Shown: piece by piece, positions 45,660-53,920 of the stretch
Position numbering within the stretch: position 1 is the stretch's first letter
Layout: each line of letters starts with the position of its first letter
From: Snodgrassella alvi wkB2
GTDB taxonomy: Bacteria > Pseudomonadota > Gammaproteobacteria > Burkholderiales > Neisseriaceae
NCBI RefSeq assembly: GCF_000600005.1
Contig: NZ_CP007446.1
Span: 496,001 to 560,000 of the forward strand
DNA length: 64,000 bases
Direction: 5' to 3'
Notes under the pieces: model-generated
Told to the model about the DNA's origin: nothing
The model's input: the letters and a program-made list of their open reading frames with translations, nothing else
The model's database searches: none
Program-made: the position numbers and the translations under genes

Positions 45660-46380
45660 AAGCGGTTTATAAAAAGTATTATATATTGACACTGGTGAAG
45701 GTAATCGAAAGTGTCGTATGTTAGGAAATTGCAATATAACAACCTTTATAAATCAGATTTTCCATCAGGGAAGTAAAAATAAAACCATCTGATTTATCCT
45801 GCAAAAGACTCGTTTATCTAAAAATACCTTTTAAAACACCTTAGCTGTAGCTACAACATTAGTAATTATCTGAATAGGATTAGCAATGATTCTGTAATGA
45901 ACAGGTATGCTCTATAAGCTAGGTGATGAGTATAGACAGAAGGATGTTATCAACATCCGATAATCGAAATTTAAATGCTATATCATCAAAGCTAAACAGT
46001 AACAAAATACAAAGCTCGAAAATTATGAAACGTGTTGTATTTGAAAACAGTAAACTGAATTCCATAATCGAAATACCAGAAATCTGTAGTTTCAGAGACA
46101 ATAAAATGATATAAACTTAATTTTTGTAAATGACTGCTAAAATTAAAATGGACAAACAGAGCGGTATAGATTGATCTAATATGATTACCAAAGTGTATAA
46201 ATACCTAAGGCTAAGTGAGTGTGAATCTCTCAGGATAAGAAATCCAAATACCAAAATGTTTAATATATAAGAGATTTTATAGCTATAAAATATATTCTGT
46301 TATAGGCAGAATACCAGAAATAATGAGATTGGGAAAAAATAGTATTACATTAATCAATGCAACCATAATGGTGTAAATAT
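45660..46380. other. Long gap in the island with coding-like remnants
   Basis: 720 bp. A 63-codon frame at 45923-46114 has no ribosome site, no family and an equally long frame opposite, so I do not call it. The rest is AT-rich with stops in every frame. It probably holds decayed cassettes. Confidence 0.45.
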
Positions 46381-46752
46381 ATGTGGAAAAATATAAGCAA
46401 CAAAGAATGCTTTAAACAATATGATGTAGAAAAGGTAGTTGCAGAATTTATGATTTCAATGCCAATATTACCAAATGGAAAATTGAAAATTAGAATTATT
46501 GACTTTGAGGAACAGTTTGATAAATCATTAAAAAGATATTTGGGTAGTACTAATATACTGATTATAAAAAAATATGTTTCTAACGGGGAAATTCTGGATG
46601 GAGCGGCTTTAGGTCCAGTTGAAGATGGGGATACTATTGAAGAAGCATTGGAAAATACTATTCGAGGTTTTTTTGAGAGAATGAAAGAGTGCAATCTGGA
46701 AAGCTTAACTGATGAAGATATAGAATATGATGACTACTGTATAAATATGTAA
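46381..46752 (+). CDS. Unknown two-member family, protein 1 (putative immunity)
   Basis: 123 residues, acidic. It begins MWKNISNKECFKQYDVEKVV and shares a layout with the next protein: an initial MW, an EKLV/EKVV-AEF block, a strand pair around IRI, and a DGDTIEEALENTIRGFFERM helix near the end. Family unknown. Good candidate for an immunity protein because of the setting. Confidence 0.6.
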   Translation: MWKNISNKECFKQYDVEKVVAEFMISMPILPNGKLKIRIIDFEEQFDKSLKRYLGSTNILIIKKYVSNGEILDGAALGPVEDGDTIEEALENTIRGFFERMKECNLESLTDEDIEYDDYCINM

Positions 46753-46799
46753 TATTCAAATGAGATAAATTATTATATTATAAAGATAGGAGATATTGT

Positions 46800-47111
46800 A
46801 TGTGGCGCCAAATAAATTTTAAAAATGTAAAAATAGAAAAACTGGTCGGCGAATTTGGTTTTTGGGTGGATATTAATTATCCTTTCAATAGGATGACGAT
46901 TAGGATATATGAAAATGCAGAAGGTGAATTCAGGGGGTGCACAAGTCTGGCTTTTAAATTTACAGACACAGGTAAATTTGAAAACAATTTAGGTAACGGA
47001 ACCAGCCTAGAGGAAACACTAAATAATGTAATAATGAAATTTGACTCGCTTGTAAAAGAAGTGGGTCATGACAATCTTGAATGTAAACCTGTAGATTGGC
47101 ATATTTTTTAA
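46800..47111 (+). CDS. Unknown two-member family, protein 2 (putative immunity)
   Basis: 103 residues. MWRQINFKNVKIEKLVGEFG aligns with the start of the preceding protein and GTSLEETLNNVIMKFDSLVK with its C-terminal helix; the middle is different. Ribosome site taggag ten bases upstream. 47 bp from its paralogue and followed by a strong terminator, so the two form one short operon from a tandem duplication. Confidence 0.65.
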   Translation: MWRQINFKNVKIEKLVGEFGFWVDINYPFNRMTIRIYENAEGEFRGCTSLAFKFTDTGKFENNLGNGTSLEETLNNVIMKFDSLVKEVGHDNLECKPVDWHIF

Positions 47112-47126
47112 TGGGAATTAAGAAAA

Positions 47127-47156
47127 AAAATCTCTGTGAAAACAGAGATTTTTTTT
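47127..47156 (+). terminator. Terminator of the two-gene cassette
   Basis: AAAATCTCTGT (47127-47137) with ACAGAGATTTT, loop GAAA, then a T run. Confidence 0.88.
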
Positions 47157-47448
47157 GCTGCTAATTTGCTGAAAAAATTTATACTAATCAGAAAGAAAAT
47201 TAATCGGGATATTTATATAACATCTATTAAACTGTACTAGAACAAATTTTTGATACTTAGATGGAGAAAACCGATAAAAGACCATTTGACGGAATTGTAA
47301 GGTGATCGAATTTCAGATTGATAAAATGTATCAGTAATGTTAATTAATCCAGGTATAATTATGAATTACAGGCTAGATTTTATAAAAAATACGGAAAATT
47401 AGAAATTTAAGAGTCCAAAAATAAAGATGAAAAAACAGGAGTAATGTA
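47157..47448. other. Gap before the HEAT-repeat genes
   Basis: No gene recognised. It ends in a good ribosome site (caggagtaatg) for the gene at 47449. Confidence 0.4.
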
Positions 47449-48390
47449 ATGGTGATATCAGATCCTGAAATGGAAACAACAGCCAAAAAGAAACAAAATG
47501 CTGAGGCTATAAAAAGCAATGAAATATCGAAATATGTTAAAAACCAAGAAGATTTTGAATTTCAGTATTGGGAGCAATGTCGTCATTTGTCTGAAAAAGA
47601 ATTAGTTGCTTTACTTAGCCATGATAATTTCAACTTAAGTTTAGAGGCTGCAAAAGCATTACTGTTAATAGGAGGAAGTAAAGTTATTAAACTTGCTCAA
47701 GCAGATAGTTATAATAATAGCTATAAACGCAGAGCGCTGGCTGCTTTTATTTTAGGACAAATCAGGCTAAACACTAAAGAAGAAAAAAATTCTTTGAAAA
47801 TACTATATGATTTAGCTTTAAATGATCAGTCTGCTATCGTGCGTTCTTACGCGGTATTATCTTTTGGCCAACGATATAAGGGGATTAAAAATAAAAACTT
47901 AGATTCTTTATTAGCCCTTGCTCAAAAGACCATTCTGGATAAATCTTTCAAGGTGAGAGCGAATACTGCCATTGCTTTATCCATGTTTGATTATGAAGTA
48001 TCAATTCCATTACTGATTAAGCTTTTAAAAGATACTCACAGTGAGGTAAAAAACTGGGCGGCATTTGCAGTGAATGTAAATGGCTATGATACACCGGAAA
48101 TCCGAAATTGTTTTGTCTTATTATTGAAAGAAAATAATTTTGATGTTCGATATGAGGCAATAACTGGTTTAGCAAAGAGGCTTAATAAAAGTGTTGCTCA
48201 GCTTATAATTCAAGAATTAAGTGAAGATAAGATAGATGATAGAATGATAGAACTAATAAGCTACTTAAGAGATGATTCGTTATTACCTGTGCTTTATCAG
48301 ATAAAAGATAAATTTGGCTCATCCAAAAAATTAAATATGTGTATAGAAAATTTAGAGAAATTAAAAGTCAAAACAAAATTTACCCAATAG
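47449..48390 (+). CDS. HEAT-repeat protein 1
   Basis: 313 residues. Helical repeats are visible from ~residue 60: RRALAAFILGQIRL, SAIVRSYAVLSFGQ, FKVRANTAIALSMF, SEVKNWAAFAVNVN and FDVRYEAITGLAKR, each of the HEAT/PBS-lyase type. A charged N-terminal leader (~40 residues) is present only in this copy. HEAT proteins are common immunity partners in toxin islands; no enzyme motif is seen. Its paralogue follows 103 bp downstream. Confidence 0.78.
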   Translation: MVISDPEMETTAKKKQNAEAIKSNEISKYVKNQEDFEFQYWEQCRHLSEKELVALLSHDNFNLSLEAAKALLLIGGSKVIKLAQADSYNNSYKRRALAAFILGQIRLNTKEEKNSLKILYDLALNDQSAIVRSYAVLSFGQRYKGIKNKNLDSLLALAQKTILDKSFKVRANTAIALSMFDYEVSIPLLIKLLKDTHSEVKNWAAFAVNVNGYDTPEIRNCFVLLLKENNFDVRYEAITGLAKRLNKSVAQLIIQELSEDKIDDRMIELISYLRDDSLLPVLYQIKDKFGSSKKLNMCIENLEKLKVKTKFTQ

Positions 48391-48493
48391 AAGTTTTTTA
48401 TGGCTTGAAGAGCAATAGCGGAGAGTAAATTCTCTGAAAAATGCAGGCGAGTAGTAAAGTGAGAACTGATAATGACAGAAAAAAAGTGGAGGT

Positions 48494-49375
48494 ATGATGA
48501 TGGTAAGATCAGCATATGATAAAAAAAAGGATGATATTCACTTTGAGTATTGGCAACGATGCAGGTATTTACCTGAAGATAAATTAATAGCTTTGCTTGA
48601 TCATGATAATTTTAAATTAAGCTTAGAAGCTGCAGCATCATTGCAGTTAAGGGGTGGAAGTAAAATTATCCGGCTTGCTCAAATGGATAGTTTTAGTAAT
48701 CGTTATAAACGCAGAGCCCTGGCTGCTTTTATTTTAGGACAAATCAAGTTAAACACTAAAGAAGAAAAAATATCTTTGAAAATATTGTATGATTTAGCTT
48801 TAAATGATCAATCTGCTATCGTACGCTCTTATGTGGTATCATCTTTTGGTCATCGCTGTTTTGGTCATCGCTGCGAAAAAGCTAAAAAGAAATACGCAGA
48901 CACTTTATTATCCCTTGCTCAAAGTACCGTACTGGATAAATCTGTCATGGTGAGAGTAAGTACAGCTTTTGCTTTATCCGTATTTAAAAATAGAGCATCA
49001 ATACCATTACTGATTAAACTTTTAAAAGATACTCATAGTGAAGTAAAAAATTGGGCGGCATTCGCGGTGAATGTAAATAACTATGACACACCGGAGATTC
49101 GTAATTGCTTTGTATTATTATTAGATGAAAAAAACTTTGAAGCTCGATTTGAAGCAATAATTGGTTTAGCAAAGAGGCAAGATAAGCGTGTTACTCAGAT
49201 ACTAATTCATGAATTAAGTCAGGAAAGAATATATGATGAAATGGTTGAGGTTACAGCATATCTGGGAGATGTTTCTTTATTACCAACTCTTTATCAAGTA
49301 AAAGATAAATTTGGTACATTCAAAGAATTAAACACTTCAATTAAAGTGTTGGAACATTTAAAGTCAAAACTATAG
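48494..49375 (+). CDS. HEAT-repeat protein 2
   Basis: 293 residues, about 70 percent like the preceding protein and nearly identical in the blocks RRALAAFILGQIKL and LLKDTHSEVKNWAAFAVNVN. It has a small internal duplication (FGHRCFGHRCEK). A recent tandem duplication of the pair is the simplest reading. Ribosome site ggagg seven bases upstream of the first of two ATGs. Function as for the first copy. Confidence 0.78.
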   Translation: MMMVRSAYDKKKDDIHFEYWQRCRYLPEDKLIALLDHDNFKLSLEAAASLQLRGGSKIIRLAQMDSFSNRYKRRALAAFILGQIKLNTKEEKISLKILYDLALNDQSAIVRSYVVSSFGHRCFGHRCEKAKKKYADTLLSLAQSTVLDKSVMVRVSTAFALSVFKNRASIPLLIKLLKDTHSEVKNWAAFAVNVNNYDTPEIRNCFVLLLDEKNFEARFEAIIGLAKRQDKRVTQILIHELSQERIYDEMVEVTAYLGDVSLLPTLYQVKDKFGTFKELNTSIKVLEHLKSKL

Positions 49376-49398
49376 ATTTTTGAAATTAGATAAGATAG

Positions 49399-49572
49399 GT
49401 TAATGCACAAAATAAAAACAATGAATTGATAAATTATACAGTAGATCACCCTAAGCTAGAAGATATAACAAATATTGCAATAGCAAGAATGCAAGCGTTG
49501 AATAAACCAATTAATTTACAGAATATTTCAACAATTGATGATTATATAAAAGCATTAGCTGTTAAAAAGTAG
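49399..49572 (+). pseudogene. C-terminal gene remnant after the HEAT pair
   Basis: 57 codons open without a start codon, reading NAQNKNNELINYTVDHPKLE and IDDYIKALAVKK to a stop. The regular amphipathic pattern looks like real coding sequence, but the beginning is missing. The owner family is unknown. Confidence 0.4.
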
Positions 49573-49804
49573 ATAAATTATTCATTTTGAATATTCGGTA
49601 ATTTCATTATACTTCTAAATAAAAATGTCGGATAGAAATAAGCAGAAATTATTTTTTATAAGATTAATGAAATAATTTTGACTTATAATTTCAAGCATTA
49701 TTAAATGCCAATTTATAAACTAAAAATACGTTGAAGATTCTAAAAAAATATGATACTAATGCATGAGTAAATAAATTTACGCATTAATTTTACATTAAAA
49801 TAAT

Positions 49805-50011
49805 ATGGAAAGCGGATTAAGAAGAGGTTATTTGGCAAGAAATGATTATTTCATTGTTACTCTTACAGGATTTATATACAGACTAGATACATGGGAATCA
49901 TATACATATTGTACAGAAATTCTATTTGCAAATTTAGAGAAAAAAGATAACTCTGCTTTAAATACACAACTAAATATTATTTTAGCCTATGAAAGAACAA
50001 GATATTTATAG
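49805..50011 (+). CDS. Truncated member of the RGLCLAKNDYFAAKI family
   Basis: 68 residues. RRGYLARNDYFIVTL and YRLDTWESYTY match the first third of the unknown family at 45054/49989/50631; the rest is lost and replaced by a short tail that overlaps the start of the next family member by 23 bp. Probably a non-functional fragment or a deletion product. Confidence 0.5.
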   Translation: MESGLRRGYLARNDYFIVTLTGFIYRLDTWESYTYCTEILFANLEKKDNSALNTQLNIILAYERTRYL

Positions 50012-50603
50012 AGACTTATGTCTTGCTACAAATGATTATTTTGCTGCTAAAATTGCTTACACTGATGTTTTTGGAACAGATATCGATTTATACGTAGTTA
50101 TTTATAGAAAAGATACATGGGAATCTTATGAGTCTTTCTCATTTTTTGGATTAGCATCTGGTGCTGATCAAAAAGAATGGTGTAAGAAAGCTGAAAAAAT
50201 GGTGATGCAGTTAGATAAGCCTGAAGACTGGAAACGACCGTATCGTTATTGCGTGGCTCGATATGCCAAACAGATTTTAAAGGATGATATTTTTAGTGAA
50301 AATCTAAATTATAACAAAGATATAAATGATAAATATATATATCGCTACACAATGATTTCACGTTTAAAGGAAACTGCATTAATCAAAAAATTAAATTTAT
50401 TAACGTATGAAGAAAAAAAACAGTTGTTTATACTAAAGGATTGGGAAAAGAAAGCGTATCGTTATGAGGACGTATTTTATGGAGTCTTTTGTCGAAGATG
50501 TATGTATGAATTTTTGAATGATAAAGAAATTTTTGAAAAAGATTACAAGCGATATGAAGTAGAATTCGAGCGATTCAGAAAAGAATATGAATTATTTAGA
50601 TAA
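49989..50603 (+). CDS. Unknown family member 2 (RGLCLAKNDYFAAKI family)
   Basis: 204 residues, the closest relative of the 45054 protein (about 65 percent alike; GLASGADQKEW and KKAEKMVMQLDKPEDWKRP are shared exactly). Soluble, rich in Tyr and Lys. It starts inside the end of the truncated copy. Putative immunity protein by context only. Confidence 0.65.
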   Translation: MKEQDIYRDLCLATNDYFAAKIAYTDVFGTDIDLYVVIYRKDTWESYESFSFFGLASGADQKEWCKKAEKMVMQLDKPEDWKRPYRYCVARYAKQILKDDIFSENLNYNKDINDKYIYRYTMISRLKETALIKKLNLLTYEEKKQLFILKDWEKKAYRYEDVFYGVFCRRCMYEFLNDKEIFEKDYKRYEVEFERFRKEYELFR

Positions 50604-50630
50604 ATATTATTTAAAATAAGCTGATATTTT

Positions 50631-51266
50631 ATGAATAAAATACAAAACAAATTTATAGGATTATGTCTGGCAAAAAACAATTATTTTGCAGCCACTATTT
50701 GCCGTTTGGAAGAAGTAGAAGGTTATGTTAATTTATATGTAATGGTGAATAGAAAAGATACATGGGAATTTTATAAATCTTTTAATATTCAAAGTATGTT
50801 CTCTGATTTAGGGCAGAAGCAATGGTTTGAGACTGCGGAAAAATTTATTGCTCAGTTAGAAAAACCTGAAGACTGGAAAAAACCACATCGATTCTGTTTA
50901 GCCCGCTATGCCAGACAAGTGTTTGCTGATAGTATTTTTCATAATAATTTAGCTTATTTTAAAGAGGTCAACGATGTAGGTGTATACATATGGTATTACT
51001 ATAGGAATTCCCGTTTTCAGGAGGTTATATTAATTAGAAATTTAAATTTATTATCAGCTGAAGAGACAAAGCAGTTATTTATACTTAAAGAGTGGGAGAA
51101 ACAGGCGTTTCCCTATCAGGATATACATAGTGTACTTTATGGTCGAAAATATCTGTATAAACGCATATATAATAGAAATAAATTTAAAGATTATTATGAG
51201 AAATATAACAATGAATTAAAAAATTTTATTGCTGAAAACAAAGACAATATTATTGGAAAATCTTAA
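50631..51266 (+). CDS. Unknown family member 3 (RGLCLAKNDYFAAKI family)
   Basis: 211 residues, more distant (GLCLAKNNYFAATI, VNRKDTWEFYKSF, QLEKPEDWKKPHRFCLARYA). It follows member 2 after 27 bp in the same direction. Divergent loops with a constant core are what one expects for immunity proteins with different targets. Last gene before the IS element. Confidence 0.65.
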   Translation: MNKIQNKFIGLCLAKNNYFAATICRLEEVEGYVNLYVMVNRKDTWEFYKSFNIQSMFSDLGQKQWFETAEKFIAQLEKPEDWKKPHRFCLARYARQVFADSIFHNNLAYFKEVNDVGVYIWYYYRNSRFQEVILIRNLNLLSAEETKQLFILKEWEKQAFPYQDIHSVLYGRKYLYKRIYNRNKFKDYYEKYNNELKNFIAENKDNIIGKS

Positions 51267-51444
51267 AATTCATTGTATTTAACATAGATGACAAGGTATT
51301 CGAAATGATTATTAGATATACCTTTATTCTATAAAATATACTTAAAAAGATTATGGTGAAAATTTATAATAAAAATAGATAAGCTTGTCAGAGTCATATC
51401 CCGATGTAAATACCCCATTGTTAGCACACAAACCAAGTAGAAAA

Positions 51445-52269
51445 TCATGCTATTTGTTTCATGTTTCTATATTCAATTGGTGTCATATTATTTAATGCTT
51501 CATGCGGTCTTTCTGTGTTATATATTTCTAACCATTCTTCGGTTATTTTTCTTGCTTGTTCCAGATTTTTAAATATATACAAATCTAATACCTCCGTTCG
51601 ATATGTGCGGTTAAATCGTTCTATGTAGCCGTTTTGATAAGGACTACCAGGTTTAATGTAATCTATGCTTATTCCATGTGATTTTGCCCAGCTTGTGAAT
51701 CTGTTTGAGGTAAATTCTGTGCCATTATCAACTCGTATTTTTAATGGATAACCGTAATATTGAGCCAGTCTATCTAAATACCGGGTAATTCTACCTGCCG
51801 ATAAACTGACCGCAATATCAATGCCTAATGCCTCACGATTAAAGTCATCAATAACATTAAAGGTTCTAAATCTACGATGATTTTCAGAACGATCACTCAT
51901 AAAATCCATTGACCAACATTCTCCCAGACGACTTGGTACTGATAATGGTTGTGGATAACGCTGGGGTAATCGTTTATTTCGTTTCGAACGAATGTTGAGT
52001 TTTAATTGACAATGAACCCGATAAACCCGTTTATGATTCCACTTATATCCTAGTTTCCTGATTCGATGAAAACACTTAGGAAATCCCCAACGTAAATGCT
52101 TGTCTGTTATTGACTTAAGTAACGAAATAATCATAGAGTCATCTGCCGATTTAGGTTGGTAGTAGTAAGCACAGCGACTTAAATTCACAATAGTGCAACT
52201 CATTTTAATTGTTACACAGTATTGTGACTGAAGTGTTTGTGCCCAACACTTACGAACTGCCGTTGGCAC
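51445..52269 (-). CDS. IS3-family transposase, OrfB (DDE integrase)
   Basis: 274 residues from the GTG at 52269, but probably translated as an OrfAB fusion by -1 frameshifting. The DDE triad is seen in WSMDFMSD, VDNGTEF and NGYIERFNRTYR, and a HTH_21-type segment lies upstream (WGFPKCFHRIRKLGYKWNHK). No internal stop, so the enzyme looks intact. Confidence 0.92.
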   Translation of the reverse strand: MPTAVRKCWAQTLQSQYCVTIKMSCTIVNLSRCAYYYQPKSADDSMIISLLKSITDKHLRWGFPKCFHRIRKLGYKWNHKRVYRVHCQLKLNIRSKRNKRLPQRYPQPLSVPSRLGECWSMDFMSDRSENHRRFRTFNVIDDFNREALGIDIAVSLSAGRITRYLDRLAQYYGYPLKIRVDNGTEFTSNRFTSWAKSHGISIDYIKPGSPYQNGYIERFNRTYRTEVLDLYIFKNLEQARKITEEWLEIYNTERPHEALNNMTPIEYRNMKQIA

Positions 52270-52526
52270 TATAGCTTTTTTATTATTTCTTGCTGAAGCT
52301 GAGAGGTTAAGCTTAATTCGGCATACATTTGTTTGAGTTTACGATTTTCAGCTTCCAGCTGTTTTAAGCGCTTAATATCCGAAGATTGCATACCGCCATA
52401 TTTATCCCGCCATTTATAAAAAGTAGAAACGGCCATACCATATTTACGGCAAAGCTCTTTGACAGAGATGCCAACTTCAGCTTCATTTAAAATAGATACA
52501 ATTTGATGCTCTGAAAATTTTTTCAT
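52269..52526 (-). CDS. IS3-family transposase, OrfA
   Basis: 85 residues. HTH_8/transposase_8 domain (EHQIVSILNEAEVGISVKEL, YGMAVSTFYKWRDKYGG) and a leucine-zipper-like helix (IKRLKQLEAENRKLKQMYAE). The slippery AAAAAAG lies just before its stop, allowing fusion to OrfB. Resembles the IS407 group. Confidence 0.92.
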   Translation of the reverse strand: MKKFSEHQIVSILNEAEVGISVKELCRKYGMAVSTFYKWRDKYGGMQSSDIKRLKQLEAENRKLKQMYAELSLTSQLQQEIIKKL

Positions 52527-52596
52527 ATTGAAATTCTCCTTAAAAATATCATAGAGAATTTTCTACTTTCTTGTACTATTTTAGGGGATAGTTACA

Positions 52597-53079
52597 GAAG
52601 AATTCGTAGAGGTAAGAAAAGATCTATTATCTACATTAGCTAAATATCGTTTGGACCCTTTGCCACCTGATGAATACAAAAGGCTTAGAGAAAAGTACGG
52701 TGATGATAACTTAATCAGTGCTGTTACATATTTCATTGGAGAAGGAATGATTCCATCAAATGCTCGTGATAGCGATTGTAGTGGACCATTTCTAATTTCA
52801 CCAAATCTTCGACTTACTTCTACTGGTTTTAATTATGCTACAAATGATCCTATAGGCAATGAAATCAACTCAATTACAGTTAAATTACACTCCAATACTC
52901 TCCAACAGCTTGAATCTATTATTAATGCTTCAAATCTTACAGAAGAAAATAAGAAAACACTTTTAATGAAATTAAAAGAAAATGGTGGGGAGTATTTTAT
53001 AACTAAGTGTATAGATTTTGGATTTTCAAATGTTAAAATTGCAAGTGAAATGTTTCTTGAATATCTAAAAAACATGTAA
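52597..53079 (+). pseudogene. Gene fragment cut at its 5' end by the IS element
   Basis: 160 codons are open from the IS boundary to the stop at 53079, with no proper start (a TTG at 52651 is the first candidate). It reads LDPLPPDEYKRLREKYGDDN, then a globular domain ending FEYLKNM-like. I do not recognise the family. The frame runs straight out of the IS end, so the N-terminus was lost by the insertion or by later deletion. A clear terminator follows. Confidence 0.6.
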
Positions 53080-53096
53080 TTGAAATTTTACCCAAT

Positions 53097-53128
53097 AAGC
53101 CAGCCTTAATAAGCTGGCTTTATTTTAT
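53097..53128 (+). terminator. Terminator after the truncated gene
   Basis: AAGCCAGC (53097-53104) with GCTGGCTT (53113-53120), then TTATTTT. Confidence 0.8.
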
Positions 53129-53193
53129 CCTGTAATTGTAATATTTACAGGTTCCCAATATTTTCTATCGTGAATAGAATTATAACTAAAGTA

Positions 53194-53343
53194 TCATTCT
53201 CCGAGTTCTATTCTAATTTTAGTAGAATCAATAAATACCCCAGAATTTTCAGAAAAGAAAATAACAATAAATCCATTTTTGATATTTTTGCGAGCAACTG
53301 GATATTTAATTTGTTCCTTAGGCAGCTCAGTAACTTCCATCAT
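53194..53343 (-). CDS. Small unknown protein at the prophage edge
   Basis: 49 residues on the minus strand (MMEVTELPKEQIKYPVARKN to a stop at 53194). It has an excellent ribosome site (AAAGGAG seven bases upstream), two Met codons in a row and a balanced composition. No family recognised. A long structured leader lies upstream on the same strand. It is probably a phage-derived gene. Confidence 0.55.
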   Translation of the reverse strand: MMEVTELPKEQIKYPVARKNIKNGFIVIFFSENSGVFIDSTKIRIELGE

Positions 53344-53403
53344 AACTAACTCCTTTCAAATATATCTAAGTGATAGCAGCAGTATTTAAATTGACTGCTA
53401 CAA

Positions 53404-53456
53404 GTTTAAAAATTAAAGCGCACTTATCATTGATAAATGCGCTACGATTTTTAAAC
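53404..53456 (-). other. Long hairpin in the leader of the small minus-strand gene
   Basis: GTTTAAAAAT (53404-53413) with ATTTTTAAAC (53447-53456), and inside it AGCGCA with TGCGCT and TTATC with GATAA. The result is a stem of about 20 pairs with a bulge. It lies 60 bp upstream of the 49-residue gene, where it may act as attenuator or protein-binding RNA. Confidence 0.5.
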
Positions 53457-53599
53457 TGTATTCAACTACTCAAATAAAACTGATTGATAACTGTTATATC
53501 TGGGAATTTGTCATCCAGATATAAACTACAAAGCTAATATTTAAAGTCGTTCTCCTTTCATAAAGTTCTTTGGATTTTTAGACTTTTCTGTTTGTAAGT

Positions 53600-53747
53600 C
53601 CTACATGAACTTACCAATTTTGTTTCGGCCGCCCGCGAAGGCTTAACGGCTTGCCAGCAAGCTCCTACTTGCCTCAGGCTTTTATATTCCGCTGCCTTGA
53701 GCCGATGCGGATAATGCTACGAATAAAAATAATCAACTGAGTTGATT
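53600..53747 (-). ncRNA. Candidate structured RNA in the prophage immunity region
   Basis: A short GC-rich island within AT-rich DNA. On the minus strand it can fold several hairpins: GCTTGC-TG-GCAAGC, GCC-TGA-GGC, GTAAGT with ACTTAC, and a GGC-rich segment (AAGCCTTCGCGGGCGGCC). At 53731-53747 there is a palindrome (AATCAACTGAGTTGATT). No protein frame fits. A phage regulatory RNA such as a C4-type antisense RNA is possible, but I cannot match it from memory. Confidence 0.35.
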
Positions 53748-53920
53748 AAATCGTTTTAATGGTTGGAGTATAGAAAAATAAACAAATTATCTATTATTGA
53801 CGTTATATTCTGATTTTAAACAATAAAAAGTTTAGAAAACTAAATTTAAAAATAAAAATGGTAGTGATATGTAAAAATATGTAACAATTAGATATTAAAT
53901 TAATTTATTGACAGAGCTAC

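Larger units (their letters stand above)
51405..52596 (-). mobile_element. IS3-family insertion sequence (IS407-like), about 1192 bp
   Basis: Bounded by imperfect inverted repeats beginning TGTAA-TA-CCC at 51405 and the complement ending GGGGATAGTTACA at 52596; both ends also share AAGTAGAAAAT further in. It contains orfA and orfB on the minus strand with a -1 frameshift site AAAAAAG (complement of 52275-52281). No matching target duplication flanks it (ccga against gaag), so the ends may have been rearranged after insertion. It has cut the gene to its right. Confidence 0.85.

Noticed and set aside
45923-46114. 63-codon frame in the island gap
   Set aside because: No ribosome site, no recognisable family, an equally long frame on the opposite strand, and it lies in a region full of stops; coding is not supportable.
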